From the NCBI RefSeq assembly GCF_018069565.1, contig NZ_JAGPNL010000008.1:308420-372419 (forward strand): a DNA stretch of 64,000 nt, written 5' to 3'. Of the stretch, positions 16,115 through 24,178 are shown piece after piece. Every line of letters starts with the position of its first letter. Positions within the stretch are counted from its first letter, which is position 1. Under the pieces are notes generated by a model. It did not search any database. It was given only the letters and a program-made list of their open reading frames with translations, and had not been told where the DNA came from. Origin of the DNA: Streptomyces tagetis (GTDB lineage: Bacteria > Actinomycetota > Actinomycetes > Streptomycetales > Streptomycetaceae). The translations under genes and the position numbers were made by a program.

Positions 16115-17266
16115 GGCGTGACGCACGACGACGCTCCGCCGCTGGCGGACCTCATGCCGTGGTCCGTCGCACCGCCGCGGCTCGGCCGGGGGTGGCCGGC
16201 GGGCCCCGACCCGGTCTCCCTCGCGCGCCGCTGGGACGCCCTGCTCGCGGCAGCGGGCCCGGACCGCGCGGCCCTGTTCGAGCCCTCGCGCTCGCGCACG
16301 CTCGACACCCGGGTCGGGCGTCTGCCGGGCGGGGTGGGCGGCACGGGCAGGCTGGCGCGGGCCGGGGGCCCGTGTCCGGGGCCGGTACGGGTGCTGCGGG
16401 CGCCGTTCGACGAGCAGTGGCTCATCCCGGACCACCGGCTGATCGACGCGGCCCGGCCGGAGTTGTGGCGGGTGGCGGACGAACGGCAGGTCTTCCTGGT
16501 GGAGTTGCCGGAGGGACCGGGTCCCCGGCTCCTCGCGACCGAGCTGCTGCCGCTGGCCGGGCCCGCCCGGGTCCGTCCGCTGTACCGGCGGCCCGGCGCG
16601 GCGGAGCCGAACCTCGCCCCGGGGCTGCTGGACCACCTGGGGGCCCGGCTCGGCCGGCGGCCCGACCCGCTCGACGTACTGGCGTGGATCGTGGTGGCGG
16701 CCCGGCCGGACGGCGGGGTGCCGCTGACCGCCGATCCACGGCTGTGGGAGCGCGGGGTGGCGCTGGGCCGCCGGGCGCTGTGGCTGATGTGCCGGGACGG
16801 GGAGCGGCCCAAGCTGCCGGGCGGGCGCCGCCCCTACGTCCGCGCCCCGCTGCCCGCGCGCCCGTCGGACCTCGGCTACGACGCGGAGGCGGAGGCCCTG
16901 ACGCTGGGCGAGGGCCGGGTCTCCCCGGTACCGCGTGCGGCGTGGGAGTTCGAGGCGGGCGGGGGCCGGGTGCTGGAGCGCTGGTTCGCGGCCCGGACGG
17001 AGGGCGGGGAGCCGGGCACGCTGGCGGCGATCGGCCCGGCGTCCTGGCCACAGGCGTGGACGTCGGAGCTGCTGGAGCTGATCACGGTCCTCGCGCTGCT
17101 CGCCGACGTGCGTGCGCGGTGCGCGGAGCTGACGGTCACGGAGCCGGTCACGGCGGGCGAGTTGCGCGGGGCGGGGGTGCTGCCGGTGCCCCGGGCGGCT
17201 CGGCGGCCGTCCTCCGTGCTGGACGCGCGGGAGGAGGGGCCGGAGGGGCAGTTGACGCTGCTGTGA
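16109..17266 (+). CDS. Type ISP restriction-modification-like specificity domain protein (stand-alone)
   Basis: The 385-residue protein starts at ATG 16109; a GTG at 16118 is also possible. It opens with DDAPPLADLMPWSVAPPRLGRGWPAGPD. Later it has PVRVLRAPFDEQWLIPDHRLIDAARPELWRVADERQVF, RPLYRRPGAAEPNLAPGLLDHLGARLG, KLPGGRRPYVRAPLP and VLERWFAARTEGGEPGTLAAIGPASWPQAWTSELLELITVLALL. I recall this pattern from Streptomyces proteins annotated as type ISP restriction/modification enzyme; it matches only the C-terminal target-recognition part. Nuclease, helicase and methyltransferase domains are absent here and nearby, so restriction activity is unlikely and the present role is unknown. It is conserved enough to be a real gene, with good codon bias. 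Confidence 0.78.
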   Translation: MPGVTHDDAPPLADLMPWSVAPPRLGRGWPAGPDPVSLARRWDALLAAAGPDRAALFEPSRSRTLDTRVGRLPGGVGGTGRLARAGGPCPGPVRVLRAPFDEQWLIPDHRLIDAARPELWRVADERQVFLVELPEGPGPRLLATELLPLAGPARVRPLYRRPGAAEPNLAPGLLDHLGARLGRRPDPLDVLAWIVVAARPDGGVPLTADPRLWERGVALGRRALWLMCRDGERPKLPGGRRPYVRAPLPARPSDLGYDAEAEALTLGEGRVSPVPRAAWEFEAGGGRVLERWFAARTEGGEPGTLAAIGPASWPQAWTSELLELITVLALLADVRARCAELTVTEPVTAGELRGAGVLPVPRAARRPSSVLDAREEGPEGQLTLL

Positions 17267-17771
17267 CCCGGGGGCCCGTGAACCGCACGGGCGGGGAGCG
17301 GGGGTCGCGATCTCTGGGGGGCCGGGGGCCGGGAGCGGGCGTCGCGATCCCTACGGGCCCGGAACGGGACTCGCGATCCCTGGAGCCGGAAGCGGAGGCC
17401 GCGTTTCCCCACGGTCACGCCGATGCGCCGAGCGGTCACGCAGGCCGTCTGGGACGGTCGCGCGGGTCGTGCCGGGGGCCGGGGCGGAGGTGACGGGCGT
17501 CGTGGGACGTGCCGGGCCGGAGCCGGGCCGTCGGGTGTCGCTGGATGTGCCGGTCCGGGTCGGCGGGGAGCCGACCGCCGTCACCGAGGTGACGCCGGAA
17601 CCGTCGGGCCGTACGGGTCGTACCGTGGGACCGGGTGGGCCGCCGGACCGCGGGGCGGGAAGGCGGTGCGGACGGGCCGCCCGCGCTGGGTGCGCCGGGG
17701 TGGCCGGCCGCCGTGGGAGCGCCGGGGGTGGGGCACCGCGCCGGGACGGTGCGACCGCCGTGGCGCGGGCC
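17267..17771. other. 505-bp gap with a TCGCGA repeat and a coding-like remnant
   Basis: At 17296-17400 a unit containing CGGGNGTCGCGATCYCT occurs three times at about 28-37 bp spacing, each with the palindrome TCGCGA. From about 17469 to 17630 one plus-strand frame has gene-like codon bias (VTGVVGRAGPEPGRRVSLDV and PVRVGGEPTAVTEVTPEP). It lacks a ribosome site and decays into low-complexity Gly/Arg afterwards. I do not call a gene. The gap lies between the 3' ends of convergent genes. Confidence 0.5.
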
Positions 17772-18044
17772 TCAGTGGCTGCCGAACAGCGAGCGGCGCA
17801 GCCGCCGCAGGGGCGCGAAGAGCGAGACGCGGCGCACCCTGGCCCGCCGTCCGCCGGGCTCGTGCACGGTGTCACGGGCGATCAGCTCACGCATCAGCGA
17901 CGTGGCCTCCACCGTCTCCCGCTGCGGGAGGGCGGGCCCTCCGAGCACCGCGAGGTGGCGGTCGAGACGCGAACTGGTCGCGGCACCCCCGCAGGTGATG
18001 GCAGGGACCCTGGCCCTGCGCCGCACTGCTGTTATCTGTTCCAT
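17772..18044 (-). CDS. Small basic conserved hypothetical protein
   Basis: This is a 90-residue protein from ATG 18044, which follows GGGGAG at a good distance. It opens MEQITAVRRRARVPAITCGGAATSSRLDRHLAVLGGPALP and continues with LMRELIARDTVHEPGGRRARVRRVSLFAPLRRLRRSLFGSH. The C-terminal third is strongly basic and amphipathic, which suggests contact with membrane or nucleic acid. There is no signal peptide. I recall similar small proteins in Streptomyces without assigned function. It lies 116 bp downstream of the anti-sigma gene on the same strand and may be cotranscribed with it. Confidence 0.7.
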   Translation of the reverse strand: MEQITAVRRRARVPAITCGGAATSSRLDRHLAVLGGPALPQRETVEATSLMRELIARDTVHEPGGRRARVRRVSLFAPLRRLRRSLFGSH

Positions 18045-18160
18045 GTCACTCCCCACCCGTACATGTCCGCCCGGCCCCGGGCAGAGTAACCCTATCGCCC
18101 CTCCGGGGCCGACGTGTATCGCGCCCGCAGGATTCACCTTCCCCATAAGGGGGTTGACGA

Positions 18161-19006
18161 TTACCCTCCGAATCCGACCGATTCCAGGGCGACTTGGACA
18201 AGCGGGGTGCCGGTGGGGCGGGACGACCCCCCTCCGGGCTCGACGGTCACGGCCAGGGAGGCGGGGCCCGGTTCCAGGCCCGATGCGAGCAGGGGCGCGT
18301 CCCCGTCGAAGAGCCCGAGGGAGTGCGGTGGTGCGCCGGGGCGCACGAGCCAGAGTTGATGCACGCGGTCGCCCGGGGGGCGTCCGTAACCGCCCAAAGT
18401 CACTACCGCGCGCCCCTCTGAGGCGGAGGCCACCACGCCGAGCACACCGCCCGTCTCGTCGGCACCGCCGGCGGCGCGCGCGTCCGGCGCGGCGAGAACG
18501 TGGGCGATCTCACGGGCCCGGTCGCGCGCGGCGTCCAGTTCCTCCCGCGTCCGGTGCGCCTCGGCGGCGAACAGCGCGGCGACCACGAGGGCCGCGGCGG
18601 CCGTGGTCGTGGCGAACGGCACCAGCAGGAGCCACGGGCCGGACGGCCGGAAGCGGTCGCGCCGGGCCCGCGCGGCCCCCGTCCGGGGCAGCCGCCGCGC
18701 GCGCCGCCGGGCGGCGGGCTCCCGCGAGGAGGCGGGCTCCCGGGGAGCGGCCGGCTCCTGCGGTGCGGTACGTACGGCGGCCAGGACCCGGGCGCGCAGG
18801 GCGGCCGGGGCGGGGACGGCCGTGGACCGGGCCAGCCGGACGGTGTCCTCGGCGAGGGTGCGCACCTCGGCGGCGCACTCCGCGCACGCGGCGAGGTGGT
18901 GTTCGTACCGGTCGCGCTCGGCGTGGTCCAGGGCGTCGAGGGCGTAGGGGGCGGCGAGGGAGTGGAGGTCGTCGCCGGGGCGGGGCGGACGGCGCGGGAG
19001 TCTCAT
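18161..19006 (-). CDS. rskA: Anti-sigma-K factor (RskA-type, single TM)
   Basis: The protein has 281 residues from ATG 19006; the start overlaps the sigma factor stop in an ATGA, so the two are translationally coupled. The N-terminal anti-sigma domain has LAAPYALDALDHAERDRYEHHLAACAECAAEV, including the zinc motif H-x3-C-x2-C. One membrane helix is at about residues 105-130 (WLLLVPFATTTAAAALVVAALFA). The outside domain has the RskA pattern GGYGRPPGDRVHQLWLV, SLGLFDGD and LAVTVEPGGGSSRPTGTPL. Family knowledge: the membrane anchor holds SigK inactive until proteolysis or redox change releases it. The Ala/Arg-rich linker before the helix is longer than usual. Confidence 0.92.
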   Translation of the reverse strand: MRLPRRPPRPGDDLHSLAAPYALDALDHAERDRYEHHLAACAECAAEVRTLAEDTVRLARSTAVPAPAALRARVLAAVRTAPQEPAAPREPASSREPAARRRARRLPRTGAARARRDRFRPSGPWLLLVPFATTTAAAALVVAALFAAEAHRTREELDAARDRAREIAHVLAAPDARAAGGADETGGVLGVVASASEGRAVVTLGGYGRPPGDRVHQLWLVRPGAPPHSLGLFDGDAPLLASGLEPGPASLAVTVEPGGGSSRPTGTPLVQVALESVGFGG

Positions 19007-19545
19007 ACGGCACCCACCAGGCAGGCGCGGAGCCGGTCGAGCCCGTCCCGCATCCGGGTCTTCACCGTGCCGAGCGGTACGGAGAGGCGTTCGGCGACCT
19101 CGCGGTAGGTGTAGCCGTCGTAGTAGGCGAGCGTGACCGACTGGCGTTGCAGCGCGGTGAGCCGGTCCAGGCAGCGGCGCACCTCGTCGCGTTCGAGGCC
19201 GGCCTCGACCTCTTCCACGACCTGGTCGAAGGCGGGGTGGTGGGAGCGGCGGGCCTCGCGGCGGTCGCGTTCGCCGGCGGCGCGGGCGCTGCGGACCCGG
19301 TCGACGGCGCGGCGGTGGGCGAGGGTGAGGGTCCAGGCGAGGGCGCTGCCCCGGGCCGGGTCGAAGCGGGCGGCGGAGCTCCAGAGTTCGAGCAGGGCCT
19401 CCTGGGCGACCTCCTCGGCCTGGGCGGGGTCGCGGACCACGCGCAGCGCGAGTCCGTACACCGGGCCGGAGACCAGTGCGTACAGCGCCTCGAAGGCGGC
19501 CCGGTCGCCCCGGGCCACGAGCGTCAGCAGTTCGTCCGCGTCCAC
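19003..19545 (-). CDS. sigK: ECF RNA polymerase sigma factor, SigK group
   Basis: The protein has 180 residues from GTG 19545 with a GAGAGGGG site upstream. Region 2 is at residues about 8-75, with FEALYALVSGPVYGLALRVVRDPAQAEEVAQEALLELW and SALAWTLTLAHRRAVDRVRS, which recognises the -10 element. Region 4 is at about 120-175, with LTALQRQSVTLAYYDGYTYREVAERLSVPLGTVKTRMRDGLDRL, which reads the -35 element. It is directly followed by the overlapping anti-sigma gene. The SigK group in actinobacteria controls small regulons such as secreted antigens or stress genes. No obvious autoregulated ECF promoter can be proven from sequence alone. Confidence 0.94.
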   Translation of the reverse strand: MDADELLTLVARGDRAAFEALYALVSGPVYGLALRVVRDPAQAEEVAQEALLELWSSAARFDPARGSALAWTLTLAHRRAVDRVRSARAAGERDRREARRSHHPAFDQVVEEVEAGLERDEVRRCLDRLTALQRQSVTLAYYDGYTYREVAERLSVPLGTVKTRMRDGLDRLRACLVGAV

Positions 19546-19700
19546 CCCGCCCCTCTCCCCACAACCGCCTCACCCGGCCCGCCCTTCTCCGCGGGCGGAC
19601 GCACGTCTCGCAGGGGAGTACGGACGCGCGGGCCGAAAGCGTCAGCGGGGCGGGCGGGAAAACGATCTCGTGCGGAACGGGGCCGGTTCCGTGGGGACGG

Positions 19701-19737
19701 GAGGGGGAGGTCCCAGCGCCGGCGGGACCTCCCCCTC
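19701..19737. terminator. Perfect 14-bp hairpin downstream of the SGNH lipase
   Basis: GAGGGGGAGGTCCC (19701-19714) and its exact complement (19724-19737) flank a nine-base loop. There is no U tract, as is common in Streptomyces. It lies 100 bp after the lipase stop codon and upstream of sigK, so it would insulate sigK from lipase transcription. Confidence 0.8.
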
Positions 19738-19837
19738 GTTCTCCGTACCGCTCCTTCTCCTTCCGCCTCCTTCCGCTTGACCGCGTCGGCCGCGCCCACG
19801 CGCGGGGCGGGCCTCGGGGGCCGGGGTACGGCCCGGG

Positions 19838-20644
19838 TCAGGCGAGGCTGTTCAGGACCGGCAGGTAGCCGCCGGACTGGCCGGCCGCGGTCGGGTGGTA
19901 CGACTCGCCGATGTTGAGCCAGTTCACGCTGTGCAGCCAGGCGTTGCCGGAGCAGATCTCGTGCCCGGTGAACGGCGTGCGGACGTCGCCGAAGGCGAAG
20001 CCGTGGTTGGCGGCGCGCTTGGCGATCGCGCTGTTGAGACGGTCGGAGGCGTCGTTGATCGCCTTCCGCTTGGTCTCGGAGAGGCCGATGCAGGAGGCGC
20101 CGAGCTGGTAGAAGCGCGGGTAGCCGATGACGACGACCCGGGCGTTCGGCGCCTTGGAGCGGATGGCGGAGTAGACGCCGTCCAGGCTGCCGGGCAGCGT
20201 CGAGTCGACGTACGAGGTGGCGGTGGCGATCCGGGACAGACAGACACTGTCGGACTGGAGCACACAGGTCGTCATGACATCGGCGAAACCGGCGTCGTTT
20301 CCGCCGATGCTGATCGAAACCAGTCCGGTGGAGGAGCTGAGGGGTCCGAGCTGACCCGCCAGAACATCACCCGTTCGGGCGCCCGAACAGGCCGTGAAGT
20401 CGAAGGACGTGGGCGAGTTCGCCGCCGCCCACAGGTACGGGTGGGCCTTCGTGCTGCGCTTGCAGTCACCGCTGGAGGAGATGTACGAACCGGCCCCGAC
20501 CCCAGAGGAGTAGGAGTCGCCCAGCGCCACATAGCCGCCGGACGCGGCGGTTTGGGCGGCGTGCGCGGCGGCGGCGGAGCCGAGTGCGGCGCCGGCCGCG
20601 AGGAGGAGTGAACTCAGGATGCCGACAAGTCGGGAACGTCTCAT
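19838..20644 (-). CDS. Secreted SGNH-fold (GDSL) lipase/esterase
   Basis: The protein has 268 residues from ATG 20644 with GGGAGG five bases upstream. An export signal covers about 1-35, with an Arg pair, a Leu/Ala-rich core and AAAAHAAQ. Block I is YVALGDSYSSGVGAGSYI with the catalytic Ser. The oxyanion residues are in SISIGGNDAGFADV, and the catalytic His is in ESYHPTAAGQSGGYLPVL. Six Cys in the mature part (DCKRS, FTACSGA, TTCVLQSDSVCLS, ASCIGL, HEICSG) can form three disulphides, as in the S. coelicolor and S. rimosus enzymes. These are broad extracellular lipases/phospholipases. The gene stands alone with a dyad in its promoter and a strong terminator. Confidence 0.94.
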   Translation of the reverse strand: MRRSRLVGILSSLLLAAGAALGSAAAAHAAQTAASGGYVALGDSYSSGVGAGSYISSSGDCKRSTKAHPYLWAAANSPTSFDFTACSGARTGDVLAGQLGPLSSSTGLVSISIGGNDAGFADVMTTCVLQSDSVCLSRIATATSYVDSTLPGSLDGVYSAIRSKAPNARVVVIGYPRFYQLGASCIGLSETKRKAINDASDRLNSAIAKRAANHGFAFGDVRTPFTGHEICSGNAWLHSVNWLNIGESYHPTAAGQSGGYLPVLNSLA

Positions 20645-21239
20645 GGAACCTCCCTTTAGCAGGATCTCTGCGGTAACTGTGATAGCAGCTACGCGCGTTG
20701 ACCGGAAGTGTCCATGCCAAAAGTGTGCCCGGTCGAGTTCGTTCAAACTCGGACTAAATCCGGCCAGGGGAACGGGGCCTCCTTGACGGCACCTGCCGGG
20801 CTGCGTCACATTTGGGCCCGGCATCCGGGGCTTCGGGGGGCAATTCGGCCGTGCGCGCCGACGGAGTCCGGAGGGGATCGGGGGATCTTCGGCGCGAACT
20901 CGCCGTCCGCGACAGGCGGATGACCGTCAAATCAGCCAAAAGGTGAGGCCCGTTCGAGGTCTTGCCATACGGGTTCAATCGTCAATACCGTCATACATCT
21001 CCCGCGTCGGAACGTCGGCACACGGCCCAGGGGAGGGCTCGGGGCCACGGCGGACCCGGCGCGGAGCGCGGTAGGGGGGTGCCGTGCTCGGCGACCGCAC
21101 AGGTGGCCGGGCCGTGCCGCGCGGCCGGCTGCCGTTTCTTTCCGGCGCCGGCGGGCTTTGCCAGCTCACCTGGCACGAGCGGAGAACCATCCCGCCGCGC
21201 CCTGGGTGAGAACCCCCCTTTCGAACCGGACACAGAGCC
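20645..21239. other. 595-bp divergent intergenic region without a gene
   Basis: This gap between the lipase and the first glycosyltransferase is less GC-rich than its neighbours (for example 20720-20770 and 20930-21000), so it is likely to carry two promoters. It contains the dyad at 20734-20751. Frames through it have no coding bias. I found no riboswitch or RNA gene that I can name. Confidence 0.5.
20734..20751. promoter_or_regulatory. 18-bp inverted repeat upstream of the SGNH lipase
   Basis: CGAGTT-CGTTCA-AACTCG is a perfect six-base-pair dyad with a six-base centre. It lies 90-107 bases upstream of the lipase start codon, in an AT-richer stretch that should contain its promoter. The binding protein is unknown. 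Confidence 0.55.
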
Positions 21240-21264
21240 GGACCGCCCCTGGGGCGGGCGGTCC
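21240..21264 (+). promoter_or_regulatory. Leader hairpin before the glycosyltransferase operon
   Basis: GGACCGCCC (21240-21248) pairs exactly with GGGCGGTCC (21256-21264) across seven bases. It ends 23 bases before the start codon, just upstream of the GAGAGGG ribosome site. It could act as an attenuator or mRNA stabiliser of the operon, or terminate an upstream leader transcript. Confidence 0.55.
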
Positions 21265-21287
21265 GCCGGACGAGAGGGACCACACTC

Positions 21288-22106
21288 ATGAGCTCAGTTC
21301 TGCGGCCGGTGCCGCGGGCCGACGGCCCGTCACCGGCCGGCACGTACCGGCCCGTCTCCTCGCACCTGGCCATCGCACCGCCCGTCAGCGTGGTCATCCC
21401 GGCCATGAACGAGGCGGAGAACCTTCCCTACGTCTTCAAGACGCTGCCCGACTGGATACACGAGGTCGTCCTCGTGGATGGCAACTCCACCGACGCCACC
21501 GTCGAGGTCGCCCGGGAGCTGTGGCCGCAGGTCAAGGTGGTCGAACAGCGCGGCAAGGGCAAGGGCGACGCGCTGATCACCGGCTTCGGGGAGTGCACCG
21601 GGGACATCATCGTCATGGTCGACGCCGACGGCTCCGCCGACGGGCAGGAGATCGTCTCGTACGTCTCCGCCCTCGTCTCCGGCGCCGACTTCGCCAAGGG
21701 CTCCCGCTTCGCCAACGGCGGCGGCACCGACGACATGACCTTCATCCGCAAGCTCGGCAACCGCGCCCTGTGCGCGGTCGTCAACCGGAAGTTCGGCGCC
21801 CGCTACACCGACCTGTGCTACGGCTACAACGCGTTCTGGAGGCACTGCCTGGACAAGATCGACCTGGACTGCACCGGCTTCGAGGTCGAGACGCTGATGA
21901 ACATCCGGGTCGTCAAGGCCGGGCTCAAGGTGCAGGAGATCCCGAGCCACGAGTACCTGCGCATCCACGGCGTGAGCAATCTGCGGGCGGTGCGCGACGG
22001 GCTGCGGGTGCTCAGAGTGATCCTCGCCGAGCGCTCCAACCGCCGTGCGCTGCGCAGCCGTGCCCACTCGCCGGTGCTCAGCACGGCCCGGGGGAAGGCG
22101 TCTTGA
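21288..22106 (+). CDS. Family 2 glycosyltransferase (dolichyl-phosphate-mannose-synthase-like)
   Basis: The protein has 272 residues from ATG 21288. The GT-A fold is clear: PVSVVIPAMNEAENLPYVFKTLP, EVVLVDGNSTDATVEVARELWPQVKVVEQRGKGKGDALITG, then the metal-binding DADGSADGQEI. Acceptor-side residues follow in DFAKGSRFANGGGTDDMTFIRKLGNRALCAVVNRKFGARYTDLCYGYNAFWR. No membrane segments are visible, as in the short soluble members. It likely moves a sugar from a nucleotide or polyprenyl donor. It is the first gene of a three-gene operon; the next gene starts inside its stop codon. Together with the deacetylase the set suggests synthesis or editing of a cell-surface glycan. Confidence 0.92.
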   Translation: MSSVLRPVPRADGPSPAGTYRPVSSHLAIAPPVSVVIPAMNEAENLPYVFKTLPDWIHEVVLVDGNSTDATVEVARELWPQVKVVEQRGKGKGDALITGFGECTGDIIVMVDADGSADGQEIVSYVSALVSGADFAKGSRFANGGGTDDMTFIRKLGNRALCAVVNRKFGARYTDLCYGYNAFWRHCLDKIDLDCTGFEVETLMNIRVVKAGLKVQEIPSHEYLRIHGVSNLRAVRDGLRVLRVILAERSNRRALRSRAHSPVLSTARGKAS

Positions 22107-23230
22107 GCCGTCCCGCCGTGTCCGTCGTGATCTGCGCCTACACCGAGGAGCGGTGGGAGGACATCCTCGCCGCCGTCTCCTCGGTGCGGGCGCAGTCCCG
22201 GCCCCCGCTGGAGATCCTGCTGGTCGTCGACCACAACGAGGCCCTGCGGGGGCGGCTCGCCGCGGAGTATCCGGGGCCCGGGGCGGGGGGCGGGCCGGTC
22301 GCCGGGGGCGATCCGGGGCAGAGGCGAGCGTCGGCGTCGGCTCCGGCGTCGGCTGCGGCTGCGGCTCCCGCGTCGGCTGCGGCTCCGACGTCAGCGGCGG
22401 CGGCGCAGTCCCCGGTGCCCGTACGGGTGTTGCCCAACGCCGGTCCCCGCGGCCTCTCCGCCGGCCGTAACACCGGCATCGCCGCCTCCCGCGCGGAGGT
22501 GATCGCCTTCCTCGACGACGACGCCGTGGCCGAGCGCGACTGGCTGCGGCACCTCACCGAGGGGTACGCCGACCCTCGGGTCATGGCCGTCGGCGGGCGC
22601 ACCCTGCCCGTCTGGGCGTCCGGGCGCCGGCCCGCCTGGTTCCCCGAGGAGTTCGACTGGGTGGTGGGCTGCACGTACCGCGGCCTGCCGCCCGGCCGGG
22701 TCCGGGTGCGCAACGTGCTCGGCGGCAACGCCTCCTTCCGGCGGGAGGCGTTCGACGCGGCGGGCGGCTTCGCCACCGGCATCGGACGCGACGGCGACCG
22801 GCGACCGCTGGGCTGCGAGGAGACGGAACTGTGCATCCGGCTCGCCCGCGCCCGGCCCGACGCGGTGCTCCTCATCGACGACCGGGCGGTGATCCACCAC
22901 CGGGTGCCCGGAGCCCGCGAGCACTTCGGCTACTTCCGCTCCCGCACGTACGCCGAGGGCCTCTCCAAGGCCCTGGTCGCCCGCAGCGTCGGGGCGGCCA
23001 GGGGGCTGGAGTCGGAACGCCGGTACGCCACCCGCACCCTGCCGGCCGGGGTCGTCCGGGGGCTGCGCGACGCCGTGCTGGCCCGGCCGGGCGGCGCGGG
23101 CCGGGCGGGCGCGATCGTCACCGGCGTGCTCACCGCGGCCGGTGGCTACCTGGTGGGCAGCGTCCGGACCCGGCGCGGCGGCACCGCGTTCACCGTGGCA
23201 CCGCTGCGGGAGGGCGGCGCGCATGGCTGA
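22103..23230 (+). CDS. Family 2 glycosyltransferase with an Ala/Ser-rich insert
   Basis: The protein has 375 residues from TTG 22103. The start overlaps the previous stop codon (TTGA) and has GGGGAAGG five bases upstream, so the unusual start is well supported. It reads SRPAVSVVICAYTEERWEDILAAVSSVRAQSRPPLEILLVVDH, then NAGPRGLSAGRNTGIAASRAEVIAFLDDDAVAERDWL with the DxD-type metal site. It continues with VRNVLGGNASFRREAFDAAGGFATGIGR and CEETELCIRLARARP. Between the first strands and the NAGPRG block lies an Ala/Ser/Pro-rich insert (about residues 57-105) absent from most relatives and built from GCGTCG/GCTGCG repeats. The gene overlaps the deacetylase gene by eight bases. Confidence 0.9.
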   Translation: MSRPAVSVVICAYTEERWEDILAAVSSVRAQSRPPLEILLVVDHNEALRGRLAAEYPGPGAGGGPVAGGDPGQRRASASAPASAAAAAPASAAAPTSAAAAQSPVPVRVLPNAGPRGLSAGRNTGIAASRAEVIAFLDDDAVAERDWLRHLTEGYADPRVMAVGGRTLPVWASGRRPAWFPEEFDWVVGCTYRGLPPGRVRVRNVLGGNASFRREAFDAAGGFATGIGRDGDRRPLGCEETELCIRLARARPDAVLLIDDRAVIHHRVPGAREHFGYFRSRTYAEGLSKALVARSVGAARGLESERRYATRTLPAGVVRGLRDAVLARPGGAGRAGAIVTGVLTAAGGYLVGSVRTRRGGTAFTVAPLREGGAHG

Positions 23231-24074
23231 GGCGACCGCGGCCGACCCCCGCGTACCGGTGCTCATGTACCACGCCGTGGCCGCCGACCCCAAGGACGCC
23301 ACCCGGGACCTGTCGGTGACGCCCGGGGCGTTCGCCGCGCAGATGGCGCTGATCGCCGACCGGGGGCTGACCCCGGTCACCACGGCGACGCTCGCCGCCG
23401 CCTGGCGCGGGGAGGGCCCCCTGCCGAAGCGGCCGGTCCTGATCACCTTCGACGACGGCTACGAGGGCGTGCACCGGCACGCCCTTCCGGTGCTGGCCGC
23501 GCACGGCTTCCCGGCCACCGTCTTCGTCACGACCGGCTGGCTGCGCGGCCCGTACGACACCGGGGGCGCCCTCGACACCATGCTCGACTGGGGCCAGGCA
23601 CGGGAGCTGGCCGCCGCCGGCGTGGAGATCGGCGGCCACAGCCACACCCACCCGCAACTGGACCAACTCGGCGACGGGCGGCTGCGGTTCGAGCTGATCC
23701 ACGGCAAGGAGATCATCGCGGACCAGGTGGGCACCGTACCCGTCTCGTTCGCCTACCCGTACGGCTACTCCGACCGGCGGGTGCGGCGGGCGGTGCGCGA
23801 GACGGGGTACGCGCAGGCGCTCGCCGTCGGCAACGCGCTGTCCCGCCGCCGGCAGGGACCGTACGCGCTGCGCCGGGTGACCGTGCGCCGCGCCACCGGG
23901 CCCGAGGCGTTCGCCCGGCTCGTCGAGGGCCGTGCACTCACCCGCGCGTACGCCCGGGACCGGGCCCTGACCAAGGGGTACGCCGTGGTCCGCGGGGCCC
24001 GGCGGATGGGCGGCCGGGTCCGGGACCTGCCGGGCGTGCCGCGCGGGAGGGGGGTGGTGGACGGCGGGCGGTGA
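23223..24074 (+). CDS. Polysaccharide deacetylase (CE4/NodB fold)
   Basis: The protein has 283 residues from ATG 23223 with GGAGG upstream, overlapping the glycosyltransferase stop. NodB motif 1 is PVLITFDDGYEGVHRHALPVLAAHGFPATVFVTT, with the catalytic and metal Asp pair. Motif 2 is GVEIGGHSHTHPQLDQL, with the two zinc His. The later region SFAYPYGYSDRRVRRAVRETGYAQALAV is typical motif 3-4. No signal peptide is seen, which suggests action on a cytoplasmic or membrane-bound lipid-linked precursor. Family members remove N- or O-acetyl groups from glycans. The C-terminal 60 residues are basic and may bind membrane. Confidence 0.92.
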   Translation: MAEATAADPRVPVLMYHAVAADPKDATRDLSVTPGAFAAQMALIADRGLTPVTTATLAAAWRGEGPLPKRPVLITFDDGYEGVHRHALPVLAAHGFPATVFVTTGWLRGPYDTGGALDTMLDWGQARELAAAGVEIGGHSHTHPQLDQLGDGRLRFELIHGKEIIADQVGTVPVSFAYPYGYSDRRVRRAVRETGYAQALAVGNALSRRRQGPYALRRVTVRRATGPEAFARLVEGRALTRAYARDRALTKGYAVVRGARRMGGRVRDLPGVPRGRGVVDGGR

Positions 24075-24178
24075 AGGGGCCCTCCGGCGGGGGCGAGGTC
24101 CAGCGGCGAGGGCGCCCCCGGACCCGGGTGGCCGGGAAACCGCGTGCGTCCCGCCGCCCCCTGCCGGATCATGGCCCC

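Noticed and set aside
17469..18089. 206-codon plus-strand frame as a gene
   Set aside because: Only the first 50 codons have gene-like bias; the rest overlaps the minus-strand small protein antisense, and there is no ribosome site.
20930..21010. Riboswitch upstream of the glycosyltransferase operon
   Set aside because: The AT-richer stretch suggested a structured leader, but I could not match it to a known aptamer and only the short hairpin at 21240-21264 is convincing.
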